A DNA stretch of 64,000 bases from positions 496,001 to 560,000 of the forward strand of contig NZ_JAFFZS010000001.1 of assembly GCF_016921115.1 (NCBI RefSeq). The letters run 5' to 3'. Positions 1-8,349 of the stretch are shown here, in pieces. Made by a program: the position numbers and the translations under genes. Source of the stretch: Streptomyces actuosus (GTDB lineage: Bacteria; Actinomycetota; Actinomycetes; Streptomycetales; Streptomycetaceae). The notes under the pieces are model-generated. The model had not been told where the DNA came from, ran no database searches, and was given only the letters and a program-made list of their open reading frames with translations. Within the stretch, counting starts at the first letter, position 1; the number at the start of each line of letters is the position of its first letter.

Positions 1-255
1 CTCCGGAAGGCCCTTGCGGCCGACCCGGTCGACCTGGTCGAAGACGCTGCCGACCTGGTTCACCTGGCCGCGGTAGAGCTGTGCCAGGCCCTCCAGCACA
101 CCCTGGTCGCCGCCCGGAGCGGGTACCGAGAGGGCGTCGTCGATCAGGTCGAGGAGGTCGTTCTTGCTGCCGGCGCCGAGCATCTTCTTGGACAGCCCGG
201 CGAGCCAGTCGAGGCGGAGGGAAGGAGAGTCGAGGGGAGAGGAGAAGAAGGACAC
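1..255 (-). CDS. ESX/WXG-type secreted protein, N-terminal part (truncated by window edge)
   Basis: An open frame of 85 codons runs off the left edge of the window. It begins with GTG at 255, preceded by a GAGGAAC ribosome site that lies across the stop of the upstream gene. The visible N-terminus has hydrophilic helical stretches (SKKMLGAGSKNDLLDLIDD and QLYRGQVNQVGSVFDQVD), as in the N-terminal domains of large proteins exported by type VII-like systems. It follows the EspC-like gene at 267-638 by 11 bases, which is the usual pairing of a small helical partner with a larger substrate. The family call is an inference from context and style; any toxin or enzymatic domain would lie outside the window. 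Confidence 0.6.
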   Translation of the reverse strand, partial: MSFFSSPLDSPSLRLDWLAGLSKKMLGAGSKNDLLDLIDDALSVPAPGGDQGVLEGLAQLYRGQVNQVGSVFDQVDRVGRKGLPE

Positions 256-266
256 CGGCCCGTTCC

Positions 267-638
267 TCAGTAGCTCGACAGGGCCGAGGTGCGCCCGCCG
301 TGCGTCGATGTGTCGGTGAGGGCGCTCGTGCCGCCGGTGCGGACGCTACCCGCGTGCGTCTTCACCAGCCCGTCGGTGCCGTGGTACGTCTTCTTGGCCA
401 ACTGCACCTCGTCACCGAGCTCGTGCAACGCCGACGCCAGTGTCTTGGCCTCCGACTCCCAGGCCGTGACGAACGCGTTCAGCGCCGACGCGGCGTCGTG
501 TCCGCCGACTTCGCCGTACGAGTAGCTCGTGCGGTGCTTGACGGCCGAGCTGACGCCGTCCATGTCCGTTCCGGCGTCGTCGAGTTGCTGGGCCTGGCCT
601 GTCATGCCGGCCTTGACCTGGTAGCCGTCCGAGCGCAC
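267..638 (-). CDS. Small ESX/EspC-like type VII secretion target
   Basis: The 123-residue protein is almost all helical. It has a central Trp in TAWESEAKTLASALHELGDE followed by a second amphipathic helix, which is the usual shape of WXG100/EspC-like proteins (DUF of the ESX EspC type). Proteins of this group form helical-hairpin heterodimers exported by ESX systems or act as targeting partners. The GTG start at 638 has a strong GGGGGAGG ribosome site a few bases upstream. The next gene starts 11 bases after its stop, so the two are co-transcribed. No membrane segment or signal peptide is visible. The role as partner of the downstream truncated protein is inferred from order only. Confidence 0.7.
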   Translation of the reverse strand: MRSDGYQVKAGMTGQAQQLDDAGTDMDGVSSAVKHRTSYSYGEVGGHDAASALNAFVTAWESEAKTLASALHELGDEVQLAKKTYHGTDGLVKTHAGSVRTGGTSALTDTSTHGGRTSALSSY

Positions 639-1138
639 CGTGCCTCCCCCGTATGCATTCGATCATGACCGGCAGCAGGCTAACACGCGGCGTTCATATG
701 GAGGATCACATGTCGTCCGCCACACACGCCCCCTCCACATCACCGCTCATGCCAGGTCAGGACTGGGTGCCTGTGGCCCCCAGGGTCTCGGCTGCAGCTC
801 CCCGCAGGCGTGCGGTGTGCAGGATGCCGTGCGCAGGAAAGGACGTCGCACCGCTGCCGTTCCGGCTCTTCCTCGGCCTCCCCGAACGTCGCGGGCGCCG
901 GTGTTCACGCCGGCGCCGCTCGCCCGAAGCCACACGGCTGTCCGCAGGGCTCGGGGCGAGTTCGCGTGACCGGAGCTCGCCCGCCAGGGCGTGACGCGGA
1001 AAGCCGGCGAGAGCTCAGGCCGCCGGCGTGCGGAAGCCGGTCGCCGCTGCGGTGGGGCCCGGCCCCGCGTCGGCGTGGACCTCCCAGCGGGCATGCCTGC
1101 CCGTGCGCAGGCACTGAGGTGGTGCCGCCCGGGCCTGT
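639..1138. other. Gap without a supported gene
   Basis: Open frames here have arginine/proline-rich translations without family resemblance. A GGAGGATCACATG stretch near 700-713 looks like a ribosome site and start, but the frame it opens has no recognisable content. I see no hairpin or repeat that explains the region. Confidence 0.5.
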
Positions 1139-1530
1139 TCACGCCCTGTGCTGCAGGGAGCGCCGTGCGGGGTTGCCCTGTTCGGCGGCCTTGGGGTCCT
1201 TCTCGTCGGCCTTCGCCCGGATCTCGCCGTCGGCCGTCCAGCTGGGCGGGGAACCGTAGCGCTCGGGATCGGCCGAGGGGCCGCCCCTGGAGTGCGGGGC
1301 GCAGACCGGGTCGGTCGTGTTCCGGTAGGCCATCGCGCCGCCCTTGGAGTACGTGTGGACGTCGACGACGGGAGCGTTCACCGGCAGCTGCTGGTGGTTG
1401 GTGCCGATCGGTGGCGGAGGGCGTCCGCGTAGGAGAACAGCCGGGCGAGCAGCATGCGGTCCGGGCTCGGTCCGATGCCGGGGACGAAGTTGTCGGGCTG
1501 GAAGGCCGCCTGTTCGATCTTTCTACGTCG
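1139..1530 (-). pseudogene. Catalase remnant, 5'-truncated and frameshifted
   Basis: Two overlapping minus-strand frames give the C-terminal part of a clade-3 type catalase. The first reads [20 protein letters not shown] and then RLFSYADA. After a one-base loss near 1405-1415 the frame shifts and resumes with [18 protein letters not shown], followed by GGPSADPERYGSPPSW. In intact catalases these segments are continuous ([23 protein letters not shown]). The haem-binding and N-terminal three quarters are absent, and the tail after the PPSW block has lost similarity. The remnant abuts the stop of the next gene at 1531. It cannot make a working catalase. The base-loss call assumes that the assembly is correct. 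Confidence 0.8.
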
Positions 1531-1857
1531 TCACTTGCCCAGTGCCTGGCGCAGTTCGTCCTTGTTCATGGTGGACCGGCCGTCGATGTTCTTCCTCTTG
1601 GCTTCCTCGTACAGTTGGTCCCTGGTCGGTCCCTGAGCGCCGCGGTGTGAGCGCTCGCCCCCGCGCTGCGGGGCCGACTTGGGGTCCTGGGTCGAGACCT
1701 TGCCGGCGCGCTCCGACTCACCGGACCGCGCGCGCTGCTTGTTGACGGTGCGGGCCGCGATTTCCTTCGCCCTCTCGGTGGGGGTGCCGCGTTTCTCGGC
1801 CTCCTCCTTGATGTGCTCGTACTGCCGCTCCCGCTTGCGTGAGGATCCGGCCGGCAT
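1531..1857 (-). CDS. Small basic protein with Rho-N/SAP-like C-terminus ("plasmid stabilization protein" family in Streptomyces)
   Basis: This 108-residue, highly charged protein starts with ATG at 1857 behind an AAGGAG site. Its N-terminal half is rich in Lys, Glu and Arg and probably helical (KRERQYEHIKEEAEKRGTPT, then RAKEIAARTVNKQRA). A linker leads to a C-terminal segment (TRDQLYEEAKRKNIDGRSTM, then NKDELRQALG) that resembles the Rho N-terminal or SAP-like nucleic-acid-binding fold. Homologues are common in Streptomyces chromosomes and are often labelled plasmid stabilization protein, with no demonstrated role that I can name. Nucleic-acid binding is inferred from the fold and charge. 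It stands alone between degenerate genes. Confidence 0.75.
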   Translation of the reverse strand: MPAGSSRKRERQYEHIKEEAEKRGTPTERAKEIAARTVNKQRARSGESERAGKVSTQDPKSAPQRGGERSHRGAQGPTRDQLYEEAKRKNIDGRSTMNKDELRQALGK

Positions 1858-2180
1858 GGCGATCTCCTTGTTCGTGGTGTGCATGCGCCGTCCGGGAAGC
1901 GGCGGCGCCGAGCCCTCAGCGCCCGGCGGACGGGGTGCGGGGCCGGGTGTGTCCACGCGGCGATCGTCCCGCGTGCCCCCGAGGGCGTGACCGGAGGCGG
2001 TCCGGACGGCTCTTCCCACCCGCCCGCTGCCGGACCTCACCGCCGTGTCCCATGGCCCTTCGCCTTTCCGAGAATGCTGCACGCCGTCCAGGGTCACGCC
2101 ACGGGTTCCCGGCACGTCGTGGGCCTAACGTCTCGGCCGCCTCTCTCCGGCCTTCGGCCGAGTGGGGCTCGCCCGCACCC
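1858..2180. other. Gap without a supported gene
   Basis: This 323-base stretch includes the upstream region of the small basic protein gene. No open frame in it resembles a known family and I see no clear promoter or hairpin. It precedes the 3' end of a decayed oxidoreductase. Confidence 0.4.
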
Positions 2181-2450
2181 TCACACACCTCGAAGCCCGG
2201 GCAGCAGTCCCGCGCCGGCCCATTCCAGGACGTCGTGTCGGGTGTCGCCTCCGATCTGGACGAGTGCGACATCGGTGAAGCCCGCGTCGGCGAACTCCCT
2301 CATCGCCTCGACGACGGCTTGACGGTCGTCGCCGCACGGGATCGTGGTGGCCATGTCCTCGGGGCGCACGAGTCGTGGGGCCACCTCGAAGGAGAAGGAG
2401 TCGGGATGCGGCAGCTGCGCGTTCACCTTCCAGCCGCCTCAGAACCAGCG
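2181..2450 (-). pseudogene. LLM-class F420-dependent oxidoreductase, C-terminal remnant
   Basis: About 85 codons match the C-terminal end of TIM-barrel luciferase-like oxidoreductases of the F420 group. GGWKVNAQLPHP is followed by RPEDMATTIPCGDDRQAVVE and AGFTDVALVQIGGD, which are typical closing motifs of that family. A TGA lies in frame just before GGWKVN. Upstream bases no longer give any part of the barrel, so the N-terminal two thirds are lost. No ribosome site precedes an internal ATG at 2426 convincingly. The piece is best read as a decayed gene rather than a small protein. Confidence 0.7.
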
Positions 2451-2914
2451 GGGCTCCTCGTGTGCCCGCTCGACGGCACGGTCGCGGTCCGTGTCGCAGC
2501 AGAGGGGAAGCTGCCCGGAGCGGGGCCTGCCCGCTCCGCCGGCCCCGTCGAATTCGTCGAGCAGGCCGCGCCGGGGCTCGGCCCGGACGCGGAAATCGGC
2601 TCGTTCGCCCGCGAGTCGGCAGGACCGGGCGCCGGAGACGTCGGCACCGAGGGGCGGGGACCGGTCGCGACGACGAACGGGCAGACAGGACGGGCCGAGT
2701 TCCCCGTGGCGGGCTGCGACGCTCTGTGGCCGGGGGAACTGCAGCGCCGCATGCCCGGCCTGCGCCGCTCGGACGTGTGAGCTGCCTCACCCGGCGCTGC
2801 CGGATCGACGGACGAAGTGCCTTGCCGGCGCCCTCCCGCCCTCCGGGCGCCGCATGCTTGGCCGGATACGTCAGTAATCCGTCATTGCAGCCAGTGCGAG
2901 GTTCGATACAGGCT
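2451..2914. other. Degenerate gap upstream of the AraC-type regulator
   Basis: This stretch probably contains the eroded body of the LLM oxidoreductase and the promoter region of the regulator starting at 2915. No frame on either strand shows a recognisable domain. Confidence 0.4.
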
Positions 2915-3937
2915 GTGACCGTGTTGGAGCGACGTGTTGTTGTGGTGGTGTACGCAGGCGCGATGGCCCTGGACATCACCGGACCGATTGAAGTGTTCGA
3001 TACGGCGAATCGGCTCCTGGGCCCTTCGGGCACCCCCTACCGGGCCGACTTCGTCTCGGCCGACGCACCACTGGTGCGCACGAGTTCGGGGGTCGTGGTG
3101 GGGGCTTCGCCGCTGGAGGCGGGACAGGGGCCGATCGACACGCTCCTCGTTCCGGGCGGCTGGAGTCTCGACCACGCGCTCCGGGACCGGGCACTGGTGT
3201 CCTGGATCGGCCAGGCCGCGTCCCGGTCCCGCAGAGTCGCCTCCGTCTGCGGCGGATCCTTTCTGCTGGCCGAGGCCGGCCTCTTGGACGGCAGGCGTGC
3301 CACCACGCACTGGGCGTACAGCGAGGCGATGGCGTGCCGCTATCCGAAGGTGACGGTGGACGCCGAGCCGATCTTCGTCTGGGACGGCCCCTTCGTGACC
3401 TCCGCGGGCGTGTCGACGGGCATCGACATGGCTCTGGCCCTGGTGGAGGCCGATCACGGGTCGGCGCTCGCTCTGGAGACGGCACGGTTCCTGGTGCTGT
3501 TCCTCAAGCGGCACGGAGGGCAGTCCCAGTACAGCGCCGTCCTCGACGCCCAGTTGGCCGACCATCCGCCGATCCGGGCGGCGCAGGAGTGGATTCACGA
3601 CCACCTGGACCTCCGGCTACCGGTGGCCGAGATCGCGCGGCAGGCCAACATGAGCCAGCGCAACTTCGCCCGGGTCTTCCGGCGCGAGGTGGGCATGACG
3701 CCGGGCCAGTACGTCGAGCGGACGCGCATCGCCCGCGCACGCGACCTGCTGGAGAGCACGGACCTGACGATCGGGCAGATAGCCGGCCGCTGCGGGTTTC
3801 CCGCCACCGAGACGTTCTTCCGGTCCTTCGGACGCACGCTGGGTCTCACCCCCACCGAGTACCGGCACCGCTTTCAGGTCATCTCGCCCTCCGGCCTCAT
3901 CGACCGGCACCACCAGAGGGAGGGGAGCCCCGCATGA
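2915..3937 (+). CDS. GlxA-type AraC-family transcriptional regulator (DJ-1/PfpI domain plus HTH)
   Basis: The 340-residue protein has an N-terminal DJ-1/PfpI-like domain (about residues 5-180) with the nucleophile-elbow motif SVCGGSFLLA (Cys112). A C-terminal AraC double helix-turn-helix (about 235-330) includes RNFARVFRREVGMTPGQYVE and ETFFRSFGRTLGLTPTEYR. Such regulators sense a small ligand through the first domain and usually activate a neighbouring operon. GTG at 2915 was chosen because it opens the domain; GTG at 2921 is possible, and the ribosome site is weak. Its TGA overlaps the ATG of the ThDP enzyme at 3934, so it is translationally coupled to the biosynthetic genes it probably controls. 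The ligand is unknown. Confidence 0.88.
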   Translation: MTVLERRVVVVVYAGAMALDITGPIEVFDTANRLLGPSGTPYRADFVSADAPLVRTSSGVVVGASPLEAGQGPIDTLLVPGGWSLDHALRDRALVSWIGQAASRSRRVASVCGGSFLLAEAGLLDGRRATTHWAYSEAMACRYPKVTVDAEPIFVWDGPFVTSAGVSTGIDMALALVEADHGSALALETARFLVLFLKRHGGQSQYSAVLDAQLADHPPIRAAQEWIHDHLDLRLPVAEIARQANMSQRNFARVFRREVGMTPGQYVERTRIARARDLLESTDLTIGQIAGRCGFPATETFFRSFGRTLGLTPTEYRHRFQVISPSGLIDRHHQREGSPA

Positions 3938-5685
3938 CCACCACGGCTCCGGAACCACGCACAGCGGAACCGTTACGCCTGGTCGACCATCTGGCCTCGG
4001 AGCTCGCCAGGGCCGGCGTCACCCACCTGTTCGGCGTGGGCGGCGCGAACATCGAGGACCTGTACGACGCCGTGCACCGCGGTGGCGCCGTCCGGGGCGT
4101 CGTCGCCAAGCACGAGTTCTCCGCCGTCACCATGGCCGACGGATACGCGCGTACCACCGGGCGCCTCGGCGTCGTCGCCGCCACCTCGGGCGGCGGGGCG
4201 ATGAACCTCGTGCCGGGCCTGGCGGAGGCCCATGCCTCGCGGGTGCCCGTGCTGGCCCTGGTGGGCCAGCCACCGACGGGTCAGGAGGGTCTCGGGGCGT
4301 TCCAGGACTCCAGCGGAAAGTCGGGCTCCTTCGACGCGAAGGAGATCTTCGCGCCCCTCTCCCGGTTCTGCGCGCGGGTCGACGACCCGCACTCGTTCGC
4401 GGAGTTGCTGCCCCGGGCAGTCCGGGCGGCACAGACCGATCCGCGCGGTCCGGCCGTGCTGCTGCTGCCCAAGGACGTGCAGCAGGCACGGATCCAGGTA
4501 CCTGCCCGCGCCGCCGCCCCGCCCCCGGACGAGCCCTCGACGGCATCCGCGGCGCGACTCGACCCCGTTGCCGTGAGCGCCGTGTCGAACGCCCTCCGCC
4601 GGGCCGGTCGCGTCCTCGTCATCGCCGGTGAGGGCGTCGCCGCCGCCGACGCGCGGGGAGATCTGGCCGAACTGGCCCGGCGCCTCGGGGCATGGGTGGC
4701 GGTCACTCCGGACGCCAAGGACGTCTTCGACAACCGTGATCCCCGGTTCGCCGGAGTGGCCGGTGTGATGGGCCACGCCAACGTCGAGGACTGCCTGCGG
4801 CAGGCCGACCTGTGCCTGCTCGCCGGTACCCGGCTTCCGCTCCTGGCCCGCGGCGGCCTCGACGGGGCCCTGGCCGGCACCGACGTCGTCTGTCTCGGAC
4901 CCGAACCGCCGTTCGTGCCGGGCACCGCACTCGGTGGGAACCTGCGGGACGCGCTGCGCGCGGTGGCCTCCGGGCTGCCGTCGTGTTTCCGTCCCTGCCC
5001 GCCGCACTCCGGCCCCCTTCCCACCCCCACGCCCGCTCCGCCCGTTCGGTCCCTCGGGCGAACCGTCCCCCATGCCCGGGCAGTGGCCGCGGTGGAGGCG
5101 GCGCTCCCCGAGGACGCACACGTCTTCGTGGACGCCGGCAACGCGGGGGCCAGCGCGATCCATCTGCTTCCGGCACCGCGCCAGGGCCGCTTCGTGGTGG
5201 CGGTCGGCATGGGCGGCATGGGCTACACCTTCGGTGCCGGTATCGGTGCCGCGCTCGCCACCGGCCGACGCACCTACGTCCTCGCCGGCGACGGGTCCTT
5301 CTTCATGCACGGGATGGAGGTGCACACGGCCGTGGAGTACGGCGCACCCGTCACGTTCGTGATCTTCAACAACAACGCCCACGCCATGTGCGCGCTGCGC
5401 GAGGAGTTTCTGCAGGGCGGGGTCCGCGACGACGACGTGTTCGCCCGGACCGACCTCGCCGCCGGACTCGCCGCCGCCTTCCCGTCCCTGCGGGCCACGG
5501 AAGCCACCGACGCGGCACACCTGCGCACGGCGCTGCTGCGCAGCAACGCGGGCGGCGGGCCGGCGCTGGTCTCGGTGGCCTGCGACCCGCGGGAGGTTCC
5601 CCCGTTCCTTCCCTTCCAGTCCTTCACCGAAGCCGTCAAGAGCAAGGAGGGTTCAGATGAGCGACACGTCGTCCACGTTGGCTGA
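3934..5685 (+). CDS. Thiamine-diphosphate-dependent enzyme, acetolactate synthase/benzoylformate decarboxylase fold
   Basis: The 583-residue length is normal for the ThDP superfamily with PYR, central and PP domains. The catalytic Glu of the PYR domain is Glu61 (VAKHEFSAVTMADGYARTTG). The cofactor-binding motif starts at GDGSFFMHGMEVHT (453-466) and closes with FNNN at 479-482. A Pro-rich linker lies at about 355-375. Family members decarboxylate 2-oxo acids and either release an aldehyde or add the acyl anion to another carbonyl. Gene order suggests it supplies an acyloin, aldehyde or acyl unit to the KASIII-like and aminotransferase partners. The start overlaps the regulator by four bases and the 3' end overlaps the next gene by 29 bases. 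Substrate unknown; a generic acetolactate synthase role is unlikely in this context. Confidence 0.85.
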   Translation: MTTTAPEPRTAEPLRLVDHLASELARAGVTHLFGVGGANIEDLYDAVHRGGAVRGVVAKHEFSAVTMADGYARTTGRLGVVAATSGGGAMNLVPGLAEAHASRVPVLALVGQPPTGQEGLGAFQDSSGKSGSFDAKEIFAPLSRFCARVDDPHSFAELLPRAVRAAQTDPRGPAVLLLPKDVQQARIQVPARAAAPPPDEPSTASAARLDPVAVSAVSNALRRAGRVLVIAGEGVAAADARGDLAELARRLGAWVAVTPDAKDVFDNRDPRFAGVAGVMGHANVEDCLRQADLCLLAGTRLPLLARGGLDGALAGTDVVCLGPEPPFVPGTALGGNLRDALRAVASGLPSCFRPCPPHSGPLPTPTPAPPVRSLGRTVPHARAVAAVEAALPEDAHVFVDAGNAGASAIHLLPAPRQGRFVVAVGMGGMGYTFGAGIGAALATGRRTYVLAGDGSFFMHGMEVHTAVEYGAPVTFVIFNNNAHAMCALREEFLQGGVRDDDVFARTDLAAGLAAAFPSLRATEATDAAHLRTALLRSNAGGGPALVSVACDPREVPPFLPFQSFTEAVKSKEGSDERHVVHVG

Positions 5686-6310
5686 CATTCCCGGTCTGGT
5701 CCGGATCGAGAACGCCGGCAAGGAGGAACTGACCGCCCACTGCATGGAGCTCACCCACGCGGTCTACCCCCACCATCAGGTCTACGGGCAGTACTGCACC
5801 ATCCACGAGTACGTCGACTGCCCCCCGGAACAGGCCTACGACTACCTCCGCCGGGGACACCACCTGGAGGAGTGGACCTGCAGCCTGCGGGACTTCGCCC
5901 CCACGGACACACCGGGGCTGTGGGTGGGGCACGACCGGCTGGAGGACGACACCAGGATCTACTGCAAGGTGGTCGCGAACCCCGAGGCCATGACCGTGGA
6001 CTACCACTGCTCCTGGGACCAGGGCGAGAAGCTGTGGATGATCTACCTGATGCGTGTCGTCCCGGCCCCGCTGGTGCTCGACAAGCCGGGTTCCGTGATC
6101 ACCTGGACCAACTGCCGGCACCCGTACTACGACGACAACCCGCACCCCGATCTGGCTCCACGCCCGGACCGCCCCTGGGTGGGCGACTACTGGGACCTCT
6201 TCTACGCCGGGCACACGGTGGAGATGCGCAACCTCAAGGCCATCCTGGAGCACCGCCACCGGCGCGGTCTGCCGATCGGTTCGGCTCCGGCGAGGGCGGT
6301 GGCGCGGTGA
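5657..6310 (+). CDS. SRPBCC-fold protein (START/aromatase-like), pathway-specific
   Basis: The 217-residue protein has the helix-grip features of the SRPBCC superfamily. It starts with HEYVDCPPEQAYDYLRRGHH, where other members have a strand followed by the P-x-x-x-A-Y/W helix. A central segment (VVANPEAMTVDYHCSWDQ) and the ending FYAGHTVEMRNLKAILEHR correspond to the long C-terminal helix. Family members bind hydrophobic ligands and may act as cyclases, aromatases or carriers. The ATG at 5657 follows AAGGAGGGTTCAG inside the end of the ThDP gene, which explains the 29-base overlap. Its GTGA stop/start overlap couples it to the KASIII-like gene. A cyclase/dehydratase role is inferred; no catalytic residue can be named. 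Confidence 0.75.
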   Translation: MSDTSSTLADIPGLVRIENAGKEELTAHCMELTHAVYPHHQVYGQYCTIHEYVDCPPEQAYDYLRRGHHLEEWTCSLRDFAPTDTPGLWVGHDRLEDDTRIYCKVVANPEAMTVDYHCSWDQGEKLWMIYLMRVVPAPLVLDKPGSVITWTNCRHPYYDDNPHPDLAPRPDRPWVGDYWDLFYAGHTVEMRNLKAILEHRHRRGLPIGSAPARAVAR

Positions 6311-7326
6311 CGACGGTCAGCCTCACCGACGTCGCCGCCTACCTGCCCGGCGAGCCGGTCCCCGCGGAGTACTACACGGACTACCCCGGAGCCGAGGACA
6401 AGCTCCGCGACAACCCCATGTTCAAGGTCCCGCCGTTACGGCACCACGTGGCCGGCGACGAGACCAACGCGGACATGGTGGAACGCGCCGTGCAGCCCCT
6501 GATCGACCGGCACGGCGCGGCGGAGATCCGGGGCGTCGACGTGCTGTTGGTGCACAGTCAGCTGCCGGACCTGCCGTTCGTGGGAGCCGGAACCGAGGTC
6601 GCGCGCCGGCTGGGCCTGCATCCGGAGTGGCTCGTCGACGTGGCCAACGCGGGCTGCGCGTCCTTCGTGCACATGGTGAAGCTGGCGCGGCAGATCCTCA
6701 CCTCCACCGACGCGAGGACGGCGCTGATCTGCAACGCGCAGAGCGCCGCCGGGCAGTGGTTCACCCAGTCCGAGGTGCGCAGGCTCGCCCAGGCGGCGAT
6801 CCCGGGCGACGGGTGCGGTGTGGGGTACGTGACGACGTCGGCGCGGTCGCCGATCCTCGATGTGGAGACCCGGCACATCGGGGAGTACGCCGGTGACATG
6901 ACCGTGGCCGTCGACGACGGGCGCAAGTACTGGGAGCCGGGCGAGTCCCAGCTGCGGATCGGGTTCACCGACGCCAGTGTCGCCAAGGTCCTGGCGCGCG
7001 GTAACCGCCTGGTTCCCGAGGTGGTCACGGATCTGTGCCGCCGACTGGGCGTGGCGAGCTCCGACATCGACGTCCTCATCACCAACCAGCCCAACCGCAC
7101 CTTTCTGCGGAACTGGCGGGAGGCGCTGCAGCTGCCCGAGGAGCGGCACCTGAACACCTTCGACGAGTACGGGAATCTGTTCGGAGCTGCGATCCCGGTC
7201 ACCCTGGACCGCGCGATCGGGTCCGGTGAGGTGGAGGACGGGGACCTGGTGGTGCTCGGGGGGTTCGCCCACGCGGGCGACTTCGCCGGTGCCGTCGCGG
7301 TCCGCTGGCACGGTGGACGGGACTGA
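6307..7326 (+). CDS. KASIII-like (FabH-fold) acyltransferase/ketosynthase with altered active site
   Basis: This 339-residue thiolase-fold protein carries the KASIII nucleophile in VDVANAGCASFVHMVKLA (Cys117). The position equivalent to the catalytic His in the usual HQAN motif reads NQPN (260-263), so the His is replaced by Asn. The conserved Asn of the YGN motif is kept (DEYGNLFGAAIP, Asn290). A different His appears in GGFAHAGDFAG. Loss of the decarboxylation His is seen in FabH-like enzymes that transfer acyl groups rather than elongating malonyl-ACP. I therefore infer an acyl transfer or non-decarboxylative condensation. The start overlaps the SRPBCC stop (GTGA), and the aminotransferase starts three bases after its stop. 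Confidence 0.83.
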   Translation: MTTVSLTDVAAYLPGEPVPAEYYTDYPGAEDKLRDNPMFKVPPLRHHVAGDETNADMVERAVQPLIDRHGAAEIRGVDVLLVHSQLPDLPFVGAGTEVARRLGLHPEWLVDVANAGCASFVHMVKLARQILTSTDARTALICNAQSAAGQWFTQSEVRRLAQAAIPGDGCGVGYVTTSARSPILDVETRHIGEYAGDMTVAVDDGRKYWEPGESQLRIGFTDASVAKVLARGNRLVPEVVTDLCRRLGVASSDIDVLITNQPNRTFLRNWREALQLPEERHLNTFDEYGNLFGAAIPVTLDRAIGSGEVEDGDLVVLGGFAHAGDFAGAVAVRWHGGRD

Positions 7327-7329
7327 GCC

Positions 7330-8349
7330 ATGGACGTCCCCGTACTCCACCGGCTCGCCCTCAACGAGAGCCCGTATCCCCCGCTGCCCACGGTCCGCGC
7401 GGCCATGCGGCAGGCCGTCGCGCAGGCCCACCGCTATCCGCAGTTCCGTCCCGACGACCTCACCGAGACGATCGCCGCGTGGTGCGGGGTTCCCTCGGAG
7501 CAGGTCGCGGTCGGCAGCGGCTCGGTCGGCGTGGCCCTGCAACTGCTCCGGGCGGTGGTCCGGCCCGGCGACACGGTGGCCTACGCCTGGCGCACGTTCG
7601 ACGCCTACCCCCTCCTGGCCTCCATGGTCGGTGCCAGGTCCGCCCCCGTACCCCTGGCGCCGGACGGGCACCAGGACCTGGACGCCCTCCTCGCCGCGGT
7701 CGACGACCGTACGCGCGTCGTGGTGCTGTGCAGTCCCCACAACCCCACCGGAAGCCTCGTCACCGCCGATGCGCTGTCGGCGTTCCTGCGCCAGGTGCCC
7801 CACCGCACCACCGTGCTCCTGGACGAGGCGTACGTGGAGTTCGCCCGCGACACCCACCTGCCCGACGCGCCCTCGCTCCTGGACGCGCACCCCAACCTGC
7901 TGGTCCTGCGCACCTTCTCCAAGGCATACGGCCTCGCCGCGCTGCGGGTGGGCTACGGACTGGGGTCCCCCGGGTTGGTGGAGCGGATCCGGCGGCAGCA
8001 GCTGCCCTTCGGGATCAACGCGGTGGCGACGGCGGCGGTGAAGGCCTCGCTGCGGGCCGAGAGCGAGCTGCGCCTGCGGGTGGACTCCGTCGTCTCCGAA
8101 CGCGAACGCCTCGGGGGTGAACTCGCCGCCGCCGGCTGGTGCGTGCGCCCCGGCCACGCCAACTCCGTCTGGCTCGCCGCCCCCGATCCGGTCGACGAGG
8201 GCGCCGCTGCGCTCGCCGACGCCGGTGTCCAGGCCCGCCACTTCCCCGGCGAGGGAATCCGACTCACGGTGGGCAACCGCGAGGCCAACGACGCGGTGCT
8301 GACGGCGCTGGTGGGACTGCGCGCCCGGCGGAGCGCGTCGCGGGCGTGA
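7330..8349 (+). CDS. PLP-dependent aminotransferase, fold type I, HisC-like
   Basis: The 339-residue protein has the class I/II aminotransferase landmarks. These are the opening RLALNESPYPP, CSPHNPTGSLV with the PLP-ring Asn (138), LLDEAYVEF with the Asp/Tyr pair (165 and 168), and the Schiff-base Lys198 in LRTFSKAYGLAALRVGYGLG. It is most like histidinol-phosphate aminotransferases but slightly short. It sits as last gene of the ThDP/SRPBCC/KASIII operon rather than with histidine genes, so a role in amination of an alpha-oxo or diketone pathway intermediate is more likely than histidine synthesis. That substrate is inference. No terminator hairpin is obvious just downstream. Confidence 0.85.
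   Translation: MDVPVLHRLALNESPYPPLPTVRAAMRQAVAQAHRYPQFRPDDLTETIAAWCGVPSEQVAVGSGSVGVALQLLRAVVRPGDTVAYAWRTFDAYPLLASMVGARSAPVPLAPDGHQDLDALLAAVDDRTRVVVLCSPHNPTGSLVTADALSAFLRQVPHRTTVLLDEAYVEFARDTHLPDAPSLLDAHPNLLVLRTFSKAYGLAALRVGYGLGSPGLVERIRRQQLPFGINAVATAAVKASLRAESELRLRVDSVVSERERLGGELAAAGWCVRPGHANSVWLAAPDPVDEGAAALADAGVQARHFPGEGIRLTVGNREANDAVLTALVGLRARRSASRA

Noticed and set aside
653..994. Plus-strand frame with GGAGG and ATG near 700-713
   Set aside because: The product becomes Arg/Pro-rich after 25 residues and matches nothing; the ribosome-site-like string is a chance match in G-rich DNA.
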